This document shows, piece after piece, positions 30,783 to 39,441 of a DNA stretch of 64,000 nt. The notes beneath the pieces were generated by a model. That model was not told the origin of the DNA, ran no database searches, and saw only the letters and a program-made list of their open reading frames with translations. Position numbers and translations under genes: made by a program. The stretch covers positions 1,628,001 to 1,692,000 of the forward strand of contig NZ_CP060720.1 in assembly GCF_014397115.1 (NCBI RefSeq). Direction: 5' to 3'. Positions within the stretch are counted from its first letter, which is position 1. The number at the start of each line of letters is the position of its first letter. Source of the DNA: Vagococcus carniphilus. GTDB lineage: Bacteria; Bacillota; Bacilli; Lactobacillales; Vagococcaceae.

Positions 30783-31923
30783 AAATCGAATCTTGGTTGT
30801 CTTGATTTGGTTTTTCTTACTAGTTCTATTTTTCTTACAAAATTCATACAAACCCATAATTGTCTTATCTTTCTTTTCTATTATCTTAATCATTGATATC
30901 TTATTATTCATATTTTCTGCTAAAAAATATGAAGTATCCACTCATTTAAAAAGTGAATTTTTAGATAATAAAAAAATAAGTGGTCAACTAACACTAAAAA
31001 CAACTAATCGCTTTTTATTCAATCAAGTGATTGTCAACTATATGTTAGTTAATCAATTAACCAATGAAACAATCAAAAAACAGGTTTCTTTTTTCAATTT
31101 GAAAAACAATGATGAAACATTAAACTTTCAACTTGAATCTGAGTATAGTGGTAAATTGCGATTAGAGGTTGAATCAATCCGATTTTCAGATTTTTTCCAT
31201 CTCTTTGAAATAAGTGGCATTGGAGAAATAAGTGAAGAAGAATTAGTTATTTATCCTGATTCTTATCACTTTGAAATAACTCCCCCAAACTTTTTAGGAG
31301 ATGCTAACCAAACGTCACTTGTCATCAATCAAAATAGAGCCAAACAAGGAGATATGTTTGATTTTAAAACATATGAAGTAGGGGATCCTGTCAAAAATAT
31401 TCATTGGAAAATGTCCATGAAAGAACAAGAACTAATTGTAAGAGAACTGAGTGAAGAAGCCTCTCATAAACAATTGATCCTATTAGAAACTAATTATCTA
31501 ACAACTGACAGTAAAGTTTCCAATCGATCAATTCATGCTTTGGTAGCTACTTTTGTTTCAACAATTGAAACGATGGTTAAAAATAACCAAACTATTACTA
31601 TCGGCTGGTTAAGCCAAACGTCTCAAACGATTCAAGTTGAAACTATTTCTTCAAAAGAAAACTTACAGCTGATTGAAAAATGTTTGGCTGATATTAGTTA
31701 CCAACAAGCAGATGGACTAGTTTGGCATTACTTTAAGGACTATATAACTCAAGTCAATTATTCACGAATAATTTATCTTCATCCAGACTTAACTAGAGGA
31801 AATTTCAATGAGTTTCCACAAACCTTTCCAATTGCGATTGGAGAAAATTCTAACGCATTACCAAATACAACGCATATTCACGCTGAACATTATGAAGCTG
31901 ATATCGTCAATTTAATTATTTAA
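30775..31923 (+). CDS. DUF58 membrane protein (MoxR partner)
   Basis: 382 residues: two adjacent N-terminal membrane segments (about 5-45), a beta-rich domain, then the DUF58 core with GDPVKNIHWKMSMKEQELIVRE (about 203-225, here shown in part) and a Rossmann/VWA-like C-terminal region. The ATG at 30775 follows GAGGGTG at good spacing and overlaps the MoxR gene by 8 bp. Likely interacts with the MoxR ATPase; molecular function unknown in the family. Confidence 0.87.
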   Translation: MRKNRILVVLIWFFLLVLFFLQNSYKPIIVLSFFSIILIIDILLFIFSAKKYEVSTHLKSEFLDNKKISGQLTLKTTNRFLFNQVIVNYMLVNQLTNETIKKQVSFFNLKNNDETLNFQLESEYSGKLRLEVESIRFSDFFHLFEISGIGEISEEELVIYPDSYHFEITPPNFLGDANQTSLVINQNRAKQGDMFDFKTYEVGDPVKNIHWKMSMKEQELIVRELSEEASHKQLILLETNYLTTDSKVSNRSIHALVATFVSTIETMVKNNQTITIGWLSQTSQTIQVETISSKENLQLIEKCLADISYQQADGLVWHYFKDYITQVNYSRIIYLHPDLTRGNFNEFPQTFPIAIGENSNALPNTTHIHAEHYEADIVNLII

Positions 31924-31939
31924 AAGGGAGGGACTTACA

Positions 31940-34306
31940 ATGAGTCAAAAATTAAAAGAACAACAAGTGTCTTTATCCATTGAAGAGACAACTCAAAATA
32001 AAGTTTCTCCACTAAAAATTATCGTATCCTCTATTGGAATATTGTTAATGGCGTGTAGTTTTTATTTGATGTTAAGTCAGTTTTCAACAACGATTAAAGC
32101 AAATTTAAAAATAGGATTACTAATGATTTTTCTATGGGTTTTCTTAATTTCTTTAAGTAAATGGTTCCTTAAAAAGAATCAAAAAATAACTCTAATTGGC
32201 TTTTTAATCCTATTTTTCTTTCTTTTTTTACTAAGTTTTTACTGGACCAAAGATGCTGGGATTCAAATTTTTAACGAGTTTCTAGCTTACTTAGGACGCT
32301 TTAATGGTGCTTATTATTTCGGCCTTGAAGGAGGAAATAAATTAAACTTTACTTTATTCTTTCTAGTCTTAACGCAATTCTTAGTTTTGCTTTCTTTAAC
32401 AGTTGCGCAGTTCTTTTATTCAGGTAGTTTAATTGTTTGGCTGAGCTATCTGATTATTGGAGGTTTTTGGTTAAAATCTTTTAATGTTTATAGTTTAATT
32501 TGTTTACTGTTAGCAACACTTATTTTGTTAATATTCAAAAAAATGAACCTAAACAATCAATCAGTTAAATTGAACGTTCGACTTTTAGCTTTAACACTAG
32601 GATTTATTATCTTAATGATTACTCCTATTTACTTATTAAAAGTTGATCAAATGATTTTAACTTCTGGTCAAGTTGCGAACTTACATGAAGAGATTAAAGA
32701 TAAAAAAGAAGTGTATAACTATGGGAAAGATGAATTCTTACCTATGGGACAATTAAAAAACTATCAAGAAAAAAGAACAGATAAAAAAGTTTTAGAAGTT
32801 GAAATGAGTTCGATTGAACCCTTATATTTAAAACAATTTATCGGAAAAGAAGTAGCTGGAAATAACTGGGAAAGTTTGTCTAAAGACTCTTTATACGAAG
32901 ATTACTCTTTAAATTATTGGTTAAATCAAGCTAAGTTTTCAAGTTTTTCTCAGTTATCTGATATCTCTTTAGCTGTTAAAAATAAAAAATCTAAGACAAA
33001 TGAAATTAGAGTTCAAAATAGCAATGGGTCAACTAAAGAGCAGTTTCTTCCATATGGGATGATAAAAAGTAAGAATTGGGAAAATGAAATTACCAACGAT
33101 GCTTTCATTCCTGGAAATAAAAAGAAAGAGGAAACAAGCTATACATATGATATAGTTTCAAATGTTTTAACTAGTTACCCAAGACTCGTTAAAGATTTCT
33201 CTGTCATGAAAAAAGATAAAGCATCCAATGATTACCTATTGAATGAATCAAATTACAATGAATTTGTTTATAAAAATTATTTGTCCGTGCCTGATGAATT
33301 AACTGGAAAGCTGACAACCATTTCTGGTGTGAATCCTCATTTGAAAGAACATGTTTACTATGAAAAGGCTGATAAAATTATCATTGATTATGTTAAAAAA
33401 AATTATCAAAAACCTACTAAAAAGGATAAAACACCTAAAGATTTCATTGATTTAGCTTTATCAAATGACTATCATTTAAAATTTGATACTGAAATTGCGA
33501 CTCTTTCTACTCTTTTATATCGTCATATGGGAATTCCCGCAAGATATGTAGAAGGATATGTCGTTACACCTGAATCTATTTTAAGATCAAAAGATAATCA
33601 AGTAAATATCACAGGTAAAGAAGCCCACGCGTGGACAGAAATTTACCAAGATGGAATTGGCTGGGTGCCAAAAGAAACTATGGCGACTTATCTTAATATT
33701 ATGCCTCAGCCTGAGTTTGAAGGTCTATCTTATAGTGGTGATAAAGATAATAATGAAGACGCTAAGGGAAATGCAACAGCTAAAGGAAGACAAGAATTAC
33801 AAGATAATGAAAAATCAGATACTAAGCAAGTAGAAGATAAACAAAAGAAAGAGTTTAAGAAAACATTTATCATTATCCTTGTGTCACTGCTTGTTCTTGC
33901 TTTAATCGTAGGATTAGGTTTTATCTTACTTAAAACCTTAAAAGCCTACAATCGACGTAAACAAGCTAAATTGGCTATGGAAGATACTAATAGCTTAATA
34001 GCTGCTAAAGCCAAACTAAATGAAGTATTCCGTTTACTTGAAGCTGATCAAGTAAGTTTACCTGGTGGCTCCTTATACGATTATGTACCGTTAATTGATG
34101 CTCAATATAAAGATGCCAAGTACACTCAATTATACGAAAAAGTTATTAGAGACATTCAGAAAAGTGCTTATAGTAATAATTCAACTCTAACCGATAAAGA
34201 AATTGGTCGAATGGATAAATTACTTGCTTCAACCACTTACCATGTATTTGAAAATAAATCTTTCAAACAAAAAGTTAAAATGAAACAAATACTTTATTAT
34301 TCATAA
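31940..34306 (+). CDS. Transglutaminase-like membrane protein with substituted catalytic Cys
   Basis: 788 residues: about five N-terminal hydrophobic segments (to about 240), an extracellular region with a transglutaminase-core fold (about 490-600), a membrane segment near 640 and a C-terminal cytoplasmic helical domain. The core keeps GIPARYVEGYV and the active-site His in EAHAWTEIY (His563). The position normally holding the catalytic Cys is Asp516 (HLKFDTEIA) and the acidic third residue is Glu in WVPKET. Transamidation or proteolysis by the usual triad is therefore unlikely; a binding or scaffold role is inferred. Last gene of the MoxR/DUF58/TG trio and of the whole cluster. Confidence 0.82.
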   Translation: MSQKLKEQQVSLSIEETTQNKVSPLKIIVSSIGILLMACSFYLMLSQFSTTIKANLKIGLLMIFLWVFLISLSKWFLKKNQKITLIGFLILFFFLFLLSFYWTKDAGIQIFNEFLAYLGRFNGAYYFGLEGGNKLNFTLFFLVLTQFLVLLSLTVAQFFYSGSLIVWLSYLIIGGFWLKSFNVYSLICLLLATLILLIFKKMNLNNQSVKLNVRLLALTLGFIILMITPIYLLKVDQMILTSGQVANLHEEIKDKKEVYNYGKDEFLPMGQLKNYQEKRTDKKVLEVEMSSIEPLYLKQFIGKEVAGNNWESLSKDSLYEDYSLNYWLNQAKFSSFSQLSDISLAVKNKKSKTNEIRVQNSNGSTKEQFLPYGMIKSKNWENEITNDAFIPGNKKKEETSYTYDIVSNVLTSYPRLVKDFSVMKKDKASNDYLLNESNYNEFVYKNYLSVPDELTGKLTTISGVNPHLKEHVYYEKADKIIIDYVKKNYQKPTKKDKTPKDFIDLALSNDYHLKFDTEIATLSTLLYRHMGIPARYVEGYVVTPESILRSKDNQVNITGKEAHAWTEIYQDGIGWVPKETMATYLNIMPQPEFEGLSYSGDKDNNEDAKGNATAKGRQELQDNEKSDTKQVEDKQKKEFKKTFIIILVSLLVLALIVGLGFILLKTLKAYNRRKQAKLAMEDTNSLIAAKAKLNEVFRLLEADQVSLPGGSLYDYVPLIDAQYKDAKYTQLYEKVIRDIQKSAYSNNSTLTDKEIGRMDKLLASTTYHVFENKSFKQKVKMKQILYYS

Positions 34307-34307
34307 A

Positions 34308-34358
34308 AGAAACCCTCGTCAAGGCGTTTAACTGCCAGTGACAAGGGGTTCTTTTTTT
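34308..34358 (+). terminator. Terminator ending the B12 cluster
   Basis: GAAACCC/GGGGTTC with an inner GTCA/TGAC extension and a T run. It also lies at the 3' end of the convergent GNAT gene. Confidence 0.8.
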
Positions 34359-35580
34359 AAAAGTAATCGCTAAAATAAGCGGCTTGATCAGGAATAATTC
34401 TTTCTAGTGTTCTTAGGGTTTCTTTATCGGTTTTTAACCGCTCAATTCGAGATAGGTAAGCAGGTCGTTTATAACTTAAAAAGAGAGCTGCTAGTGTCTG
34501 GATATCAATGTATACAGGATTACCGATTGCTTCTTCAGTAATAGTTAAATCATCATTTTCATCCCAAATCAGTCCAAATATACGATTATTCCAATTAGCA
34601 ATTGGGTCTTCAACAACAAAATGGAATGGTTTTCCAGTTGTAATAAATGGGTATGACTCGATAAATTTTTCAACATCAACAATTCTTGCCATAAAATAAG
34701 GCTCAATCGTTTCTTTGATTTCACTATCTTCAAATAAAAAGGCAATAGGTTCATTTTTAAACGTTTCACCTTGAACTAAATCAACCATTGAAAAATGAGC
34801 AGAGACAAAGTTCCATAGGCCGTGTCTTGCTTCTTGATTCAAATAAAACATTTCTTTGATATGGAAAACTTCTTCAGCAATCCAGTAAAAACAAACGCCT
34901 TGAGGTTCGCCCTCACGATTGTAATAGATAGCTGCTGTTCTTTCTTCTTCGTTTTCCCAACGCCAATATTCTTCCCAGTTTAAGTCTTGGCGAATCATTG
35001 CCCCGTGGTTTTGTTCAGCAAACTGATCATACACCACAAAAACATCTTCATGATTAATATCTTCTCGTTCAACGTAACCAGGAACATCAACACGTTTAGG
35101 TAATTGAGAATCTTTAATCTCAAAGGCAATTTTATCAGACATGATTTCCCAGCCTTTACGACGATAGTAGGGAATACTATAAGGGTATAGATAAGAAATC
35201 CACTGTTCATTATCACGCATTTTTTCAAGCCCAAGAGAAATTAAATCACTCATTAGACCAAAGTTTGTATATTCAGGGTAAGTTCCAACACCCGTTACCC
35301 CAGCCATCTTGTAAACCGTATCGTGAATGTTTACCTCACAAGGGTAGATAGCCAGTTGAGAAATCAGACGATCTTCATGGGTAAAGAAGCCGTAGACATC
35401 AGCTTCACGAAGGACAGGTCGTTTAGCTCGGATGATTTCAGATTCATCTTCATAACCACCTTCCTCAATATCAGAATCTGTTACTTGGAACACATAACGA
35501 AGTAATTCATTAAATTGCTTTAAGTGTTTCAGTTCAACTTTCTTCAAATACAGAGAATTTTTTAGTTCTTTTTTATCCAT
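34357..35580 (-). CDS. Eis-like GNAT N-acetyltransferase
   Basis: 407 residues, the length of the two-GNAT-domain Eis family with a C-terminal sterol-carrier-like domain. An acetyl-CoA-binding region is visible near GVTGVGTYPEYTNFGLMSDL, followed by SYLYPYSIPYYRRKGWE, both typical of the family. The start at 35580 (MDKKELK) follows GAGGTG at 8 bases; the upstream in-frame start lacks a ribosome site. In mycobacteria Eis acetylates aminoglycosides and protein lysines; the substrate here is unknown. Divergent from lepA. Confidence 0.85.
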   Translation of the reverse strand: MDKKELKNSLYLKKVELKHLKQFNELLRYVFQVTDSDIEEGGYEDESEIIRAKRPVLREADVYGFFTHEDRLISQLAIYPCEVNIHDTVYKMAGVTGVGTYPEYTNFGLMSDLISLGLEKMRDNEQWISYLYPYSIPYYRRKGWEIMSDKIAFEIKDSQLPKRVDVPGYVEREDINHEDVFVVYDQFAEQNHGAMIRQDLNWEEYWRWENEEERTAAIYYNREGEPQGVCFYWIAEEVFHIKEMFYLNQEARHGLWNFVSAHFSMVDLVQGETFKNEPIAFLFEDSEIKETIEPYFMARIVDVEKFIESYPFITTGKPFHFVVEDPIANWNNRIFGLIWDENDDLTITEEAIGNPVYIDIQTLAALFLSYKRPAYLSRIERLKTDKETLRTLERIIPDQAAYFSDYF

Positions 35581-35703
35581 TATTTCACACCTCAAATTAT
35601 TTTCATCCTTATTATAACAAAGACCTACTTAAAATACTTTAAAAACTGCTTAAAGCTTGGTATAATTAAAAATGCTGATTGAAAAGAAAGTAGGAGATTT
35701 TAT

Positions 35704-37542
35704 ATGAATTTTGAGGAAATGAAAAAAAGACAAGAATCTATTCGTAATTTCTCCATCATTGCACATATTGACCATGGAAAGTCGACATTAGCAGACCGCA
35801 TTTTACAACAGACAGAAACTGTTTCTGATCGTGAGATGCAAGCTCAATTGTTGGACTCAATGGACTTGGAAAGAGAACGAGGCATTACAATTAAATTGAA
35901 TGCAGTCGAACTAACGTATAATGCGAAAGATGGAAAAGAATATATTTTTCACCTAATTGACACGCCAGGGCACGTAGACTTCACATACGAAGTGTCCCGA
36001 AGTTTAGCTGCTTGTGAGGGAGCAATTTTAGTTGTAGATGCTGCCCAAGGAATTGAAGCGCAAACTTTAGCAAACGTTTATTTAGCCGTTGATAATGATT
36101 TAGAAATTTTACCAGTTATTAATAAAATTGATTTACCTGCCGCTGATCCTGAGAGAGTACGTGGCGAAATTGAAGAAGTTATTGGAATTGACGCAAGTGA
36201 AGCAGTTCTTGCTAGTGCCAAAGCTGGAATTGGGATTGAAGATATTTTAGAGCAAATCGTAGAATACGTACCAGCACCAACTGGAGACGTTGAAGCACCT
36301 CTAAAAGCGTTAATTTTTGACTCAGTTTATGATGCTTATCGTGGAGTTGTCTTAAACGTTCGTGTAATGGACGGCGTGGTAAAACCGGGAGATGTTATCC
36401 AGTTAATGCAAAATGGAAAAGAATACGAAGTAACAGAAGTAGGGATTTTCTCTCCAAAAGCTGTTTCTCGTGATTTCTTAATGGTAGGGGACGTAGGTTA
36501 CGTTACTGCCAGCATTAAAAATATTCAAGACACTCAAGTTGGGGATACAATCACTTTAGCAAATAACCCAGCAACTGAAGCCTTAGAAGGTTATCGTAAA
36601 ATGAATCCAATGGTTTATTGTGGACTTTATCCAATCGATACTTCTAAATATAACGATCTTCGTGAAGCTTTAGAAAAATTACAATTAAATGACTCTGCTT
36701 TAGAGTTTGAAGCTGAAACTTCTCAAGCACTAGGTTTTGGTTTCCGTTGTGGGTTCTTAGGTTTATTACATATGGACGTTATTCAAGAACGTTTAGAACG
36801 TGAATTTAACTTAGATTTAATTACAACAGCACCATCTGTAATTTATCATGTGAATAAAACTGATGGTACAACAGTTGTCGTTGATAACCCGGCTGAATTC
36901 CCAGAACCAAGTTCAATTGATTCTGTTGATGAGCCTTACGTAAAAGCACAAATTATGGTACCTAACGAATACGTTGGAGCTGTTATGGAGATTTCACAAC
37001 GTAAACGTGGTGAATTCGTAACAATGGATTATTTAGATGATTACCGAGTAAATGTTGTCTACAATATTCCATTATCAGAAATTGTTTTCGACTTCTTTGA
37101 TAGATTAAAATCAGGTACAAAAGGATATGCGTCCTTAGACTATGAATTAATTGGTTACCGACCAAGTAAGCTAGTTAAAATGGATATTCTTCTTAATACA
37201 GAAACAGTTGATGCGTTAAGCTTCATCGTTCATAAAGAATTTGCATATGAGCGCGGTAAAGCCATCGTCGACAAATTAAGAAAATTAATTCCAAGACAAC
37301 AATTCGAAGTGCCTATCCAAGCAGCCATTGGAACTAAAATTGTGGCCCGTACTGACATTAAAGCTTTACGTAAAAACGTATTGGCAAAATGTTACGGTGG
37401 AGATGTTTCTCGTAAACGTAAACTTCTTGAAAAACAAAAAGAAGGTAAGAAACGTATGAAACAAATCGGCTCAGTAGAAGTCCCTCAGGAAGCATTTATG
37501 GCTGTTCTTAAGATGGACGAGGATGAAGGTAAGAAGAAATAA
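35704..37542 (+). CDS. lepA: Elongation factor 4 (LepA)
   Basis: Ribosome-associated GTPase, 612 residues, full length. G1 [11 protein letters not shown]2 RGITIK, G3 DTPGHVDF and G4 NKIDLP are present, followed by domain II, EF-G-like domains III and V, and the LepA-specific C-terminal domain (about 485-612; ends with a basic tail). A TATAAT -10 element lies about 40 bases upstream. Normal core gene. Confidence 0.96.
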   Translation: MNFEEMKKRQESIRNFSIIAHIDHGKSTLADRILQQTETVSDREMQAQLLDSMDLERERGITIKLNAVELTYNAKDGKEYIFHLIDTPGHVDFTYEVSRSLAACEGAILVVDAAQGIEAQTLANVYLAVDNDLEILPVINKIDLPAADPERVRGEIEEVIGIDASEAVLASAKAGIGIEDILEQIVEYVPAPTGDVEAPLKALIFDSVYDAYRGVVLNVRVMDGVVKPGDVIQLMQNGKEYEVTEVGIFSPKAVSRDFLMVGDVGYVTASIKNIQDTQVGDTITLANNPATEALEGYRKMNPMVYCGLYPIDTSKYNDLREALEKLQLNDSALEFEAETSQALGFGFRCGFLGLLHMDVIQERLEREFNLDLITTAPSVIYHVNKTDGTTVVVDNPAEFPEPSSIDSVDEPYVKAQIMVPNEYVGAVMEISQRKRGEFVTMDYLDDYRVNVVYNIPLSEIVFDFFDRLKSGTKGYASLDYELIGYRPSKLVKMDILLNTETVDALSFIVHKEFAYERGKAIVDKLRKLIPRQQFEVPIQAAIGTKIVARTDIKALRKNVLAKCYGGDVSRKRKLLEKQKEGKKRMKQIGSVEVPQEAFMAVLKMDEDEGKKK

Positions 37543-37548
37543 CTGAAT

Positions 37549-37606
37549 AAAAAAATACCCACTATTTACTACTATCATTAATTCATAGTAAATAGTGGGT
37601 ATTTTT
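37549..37606 (+). terminator. Terminator after lepA (overlaps the convergent Abi tail)
   Basis: AAATACCCACTATTTACTA and TAGTAAATAGTGGGTATTT form a near-perfect stem. Its 3' edge touches the stop codon (37605-37607) of the out-of-frame tail of the Abi gene. Confidence 0.9.
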
Positions 37607-37717
37607 AATATCTCAACGTTTCGACATTAAGGTGCCAGTCATTAGGAAACCCCAATGATTCAAGAATATTGTTTATACTAATTGATGTTAACTGATTATC
37701 TAAAGTTTTTACTCTTT
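37605..37717 (-). pseudogene. Out-of-frame C-terminal tail of the Abi_2 gene
   Basis: Read on the minus strand in the -1 frame, the sequence past the Abi stop codon encodes NNILESLGFPNDWH and ends at a TAA at 37607-37605. 'I..IL..lGFP.dW' is how intact Abi_2/AbiF proteins usually end. The run of six A residues (minus strand; 37720-37715) at the junction is one base too short for a continuous frame. Either a one-base deletion, a sequencing error or a slippage site. Confidence 0.75.
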
Positions 37718-38560
37718 TTTAATAGTATTATGAAGAGTTGCGTACTGAACATTACTTAGAAAACATTGAAGAATAATGAAAACACTATATACATCCTTTC
37801 TATTATCGGAAGGTTGAACATCGTATTTTAAATGAATATCAGGATAATGTTTCAGATCTGCTTTGCATTTAAAATCTAACAATCGATTATTATGAGCACA
37901 AATATTTCTAACTTCTCTTATATTTTCTGTAAATGATAACATTATTTCAGGTGTAAAAGGGGAATTAATAACTGTTTTTTCAGATATAAAACTGCAAATA
38001 TTTTTGGCTATTTTATTTTGTAAATCGGTAGGTAAGCTTTTTAACATTGAGTTTGTTTGCCCGAAATCTAAATAATCTATCAATACCCAAATTGGAACAT
38101 CATTATGCGTTCTACAATAATGTCGAATAGAGTTTCCGTTATTCCTTTTTTTATTTTGATTTATTAAACTGCTTAATTTTGAAATAAGCCATCCTAACTC
38201 TAAAATTTTAGAAGTATCATAATTACTAGTATTTAAGTAAGCATATTGACAATTTGGATAAGCTTCTGAGAAACGATAAGCTAAGATACTTTTTAAATGT
38301 TTTTCAGCCTCAGTAATTGCTGTAAAAAAAGCTGTTTTCAATTCTTTATCAAAATAATGTAAATGAGTAATTTCATCAAATGAGGCGTTTGGTAAATACT
38401 TATTTATTTCTAAATCCATAAAGTATTTACTGTAACCATTAATTAAATTATAATAATTATTTGTCAGCAAATATTGTTTAGCCTTTTTATAGTCTTCAAA
38501 TTGTAATCCGCGTTTATAAAGAATACCCAACTGACCGTCTAAATCTTCAAATTTTTTCAA
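37709..38560 (-). CDS. Abi_2/AbiF-family HEPN protein (3' frameshifted)
   Basis: Phage-defence/toxin-type protein, 283 residues to the premature stop and about 36 more in the shifted frame. The conserved N-terminus (KRGLQFEDYKKAKQYLLTNN) and ingredients of the HEPN active site (REVRNICAHNNRL, an Rx4H motif, near residue 250) are intact. Homology supports a start at the TTG at 38560. An in-frame ATG at 38641 would add 27 residues that look like structured RNA sequence rather than protein. HEPN proteins of this family are RNases; the target is not known here. Transcribed from an SOS-type promoter at 38723-38751. Confidence 0.75.
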   Translation of the reverse strand: MKKFEDLDGQLGILYKRGLQFEDYKKAKQYLLTNNYYNLINGYSKYFMDLEINKYLPNASFDEITHLHYFDKELKTAFFTAITEAEKHLKSILAYRFSEAYPNCQYAYLNTSNYDTSKILELGWLISKLSSLINQNKKRNNGNSIRHYCRTHNDVPIWVLIDYLDFGQTNSMLKSLPTDLQNKIAKNICSFISEKTVINSPFTPEIMLSFTENIREVRNICAHNNRLLDFKCKADLKHYPDIHLKYDVQPSDNRKDVYSVFIILQCFLSNVQYATLHNTIKKE

Positions 38561-38561
38561 A

Positions 38562-38716
38562 CAAAAAAAAACCCATTCCAAAGAATGAAGGTTTTCCGCA
38601 CTAGTCCCCGTAGAGATACTAGCACTTTCTCTTATCCTCATTCTATATGTTGTCTTTTATTTTTGCAACTAGTTTATTTTAAAAATTTATAAAAATTAAA
38701 TAATAAGCATTTCTAC
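38562..38716 (-). ncRNA. Candidate AbiF-associated pseudoknot ncRNA
   Basis: Between the SOS promoter and the Abi start lies a segment that can fold as an H-type pseudoknot. On the minus strand, AGAGA (38632-38628) pairs with TCTCT (38616-38612), while CTAGT (38622-38618), inside that loop, pairs with ACTAG downstream (38605-38601). A CATTC/GAATG hairpin with CC/GG extension and nine T residues ends it, like a terminator (about 38590-38562). A conserved ncRNA upstream of AbiF-type genes has been described; the match here is by position and architecture, not by a covariance search. Confidence 0.6.
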
Positions 38717-38722
38717 ATACCT

Positions 38723-38751
38723 ATTATACGAACGTACATTCTGTTTGTAAA
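38723..38751 (-). promoter_or_regulatory. SOS (LexA) promoter of the Abi locus
   Basis: The minus strand reads -35 TTTACA, a 17-base spacer containing AGAATGTACGTTCG (LexA-box-like, one arm imperfect), then -10 TATAAT. The layout is identical to the promoters at 57286 and 59300. Confidence 0.82.
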
Positions 38752-38778
38752 GTGTTTATACATATACTAAATTAAATT

Positions 38779-39291
38779 TTACTCTATAAACACAAACGTC
38801 GATGATTGTCCTTTCCCTGAGTCAATGATTATCTCTGTGTTACTAATAATGGTTAATTCAGTAGGTCTGCCATCTGTATCCAAATAAATAGTATTTGTTT
38901 CTTCATCATAAGAATGAACTTCAACAGGAATGTTGCGGTCTCCACCAGGGCCAACTGGGCGAGTAGTCCATGTTCCATCTTCATGAATTGTAAAATTATT
39001 ATCCGTTTGCCAAACAGCCCAAGTTCCTTTTAATGAAAGCATTTTGTCATAAGCTACTTGCTTATTGTCAATCTCTTTTGTTTCTTCAGTAGAATTACCT
39101 TTAATTGTTTCTTCTTTTGTTGTGGCTACTGTTTTTTTATCTTTTTTCTCATCTTTGTTATTATTATTTAACGTCTTAATTTCTTCAAGAATTTGTTGTT
39201 CTTTTTTATTTGAGACACCTAAAAAATAGCCTCCTCCAAAGGCAATAATAATCAATAAAACAACAATAATACCACTTTTTTTATCACTCAT
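38779..39291 (-). CDS. Membrane-anchored hypothetical protein
   Basis: 170 residues: N-terminal membrane segment (about 7-26), a Glu/Lys/Asn-rich linker (about 30-80), then a small beta-rich extracellular domain. The phrase LKGTWAVWQTDNNFTIHEDG and Thr/Gly turns recall small lipocalin-like 'WRG/cyclase-type' barrels, but no family is recognised. TAGGAGG precedes the ATG. Stands alone with no partner gene in the same operon. Confidence 0.65.
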   Translation of the reverse strand: MSDKKSGIIVVLLIIIAFGGGYFLGVSNKKEQQILEEIKTLNNNNKDEKKDKKTVATTKEETIKGNSTEETKEIDNKQVAYDKMLSLKGTWAVWQTDNNFTIHEDGTWTTRPVGPGGDRNIPVEVHSYDEETNTIYLDTDGRPTELTIISNTEIIIDSGKGQSSTFVFIE

Positions 39292-39352
39292 TATTTTTCC
39301 TCCTAACTAACTTTTTCAATAAAGTCATTAAACTAATGATAACACCAAAATA

Positions 39353-39402
39353 TAAAAAGTTTTAGTCACCACATCAGCATGTAATAACTAAAACTTTTTT
39401 TA
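39353..39402 (-). terminator. Terminator after the GIY-YIG gene
   Basis: AAAAGTTTTAGT and ACTAAAACTTTT form a stem with a T run in the minus direction. Confidence 0.75.
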
Positions 39403-39441
39403 AGTCGACTTCTTCAAAAATAAATTTATCTTACTGTGGAA

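Noticed and set aside
38561-38641. N-terminal 27-residue extension of the Abi protein
   Set aside because: Unlike Abi family N-termini; the DNA folds as a pseudoknot plus terminator and has no ribosome site before 38641.
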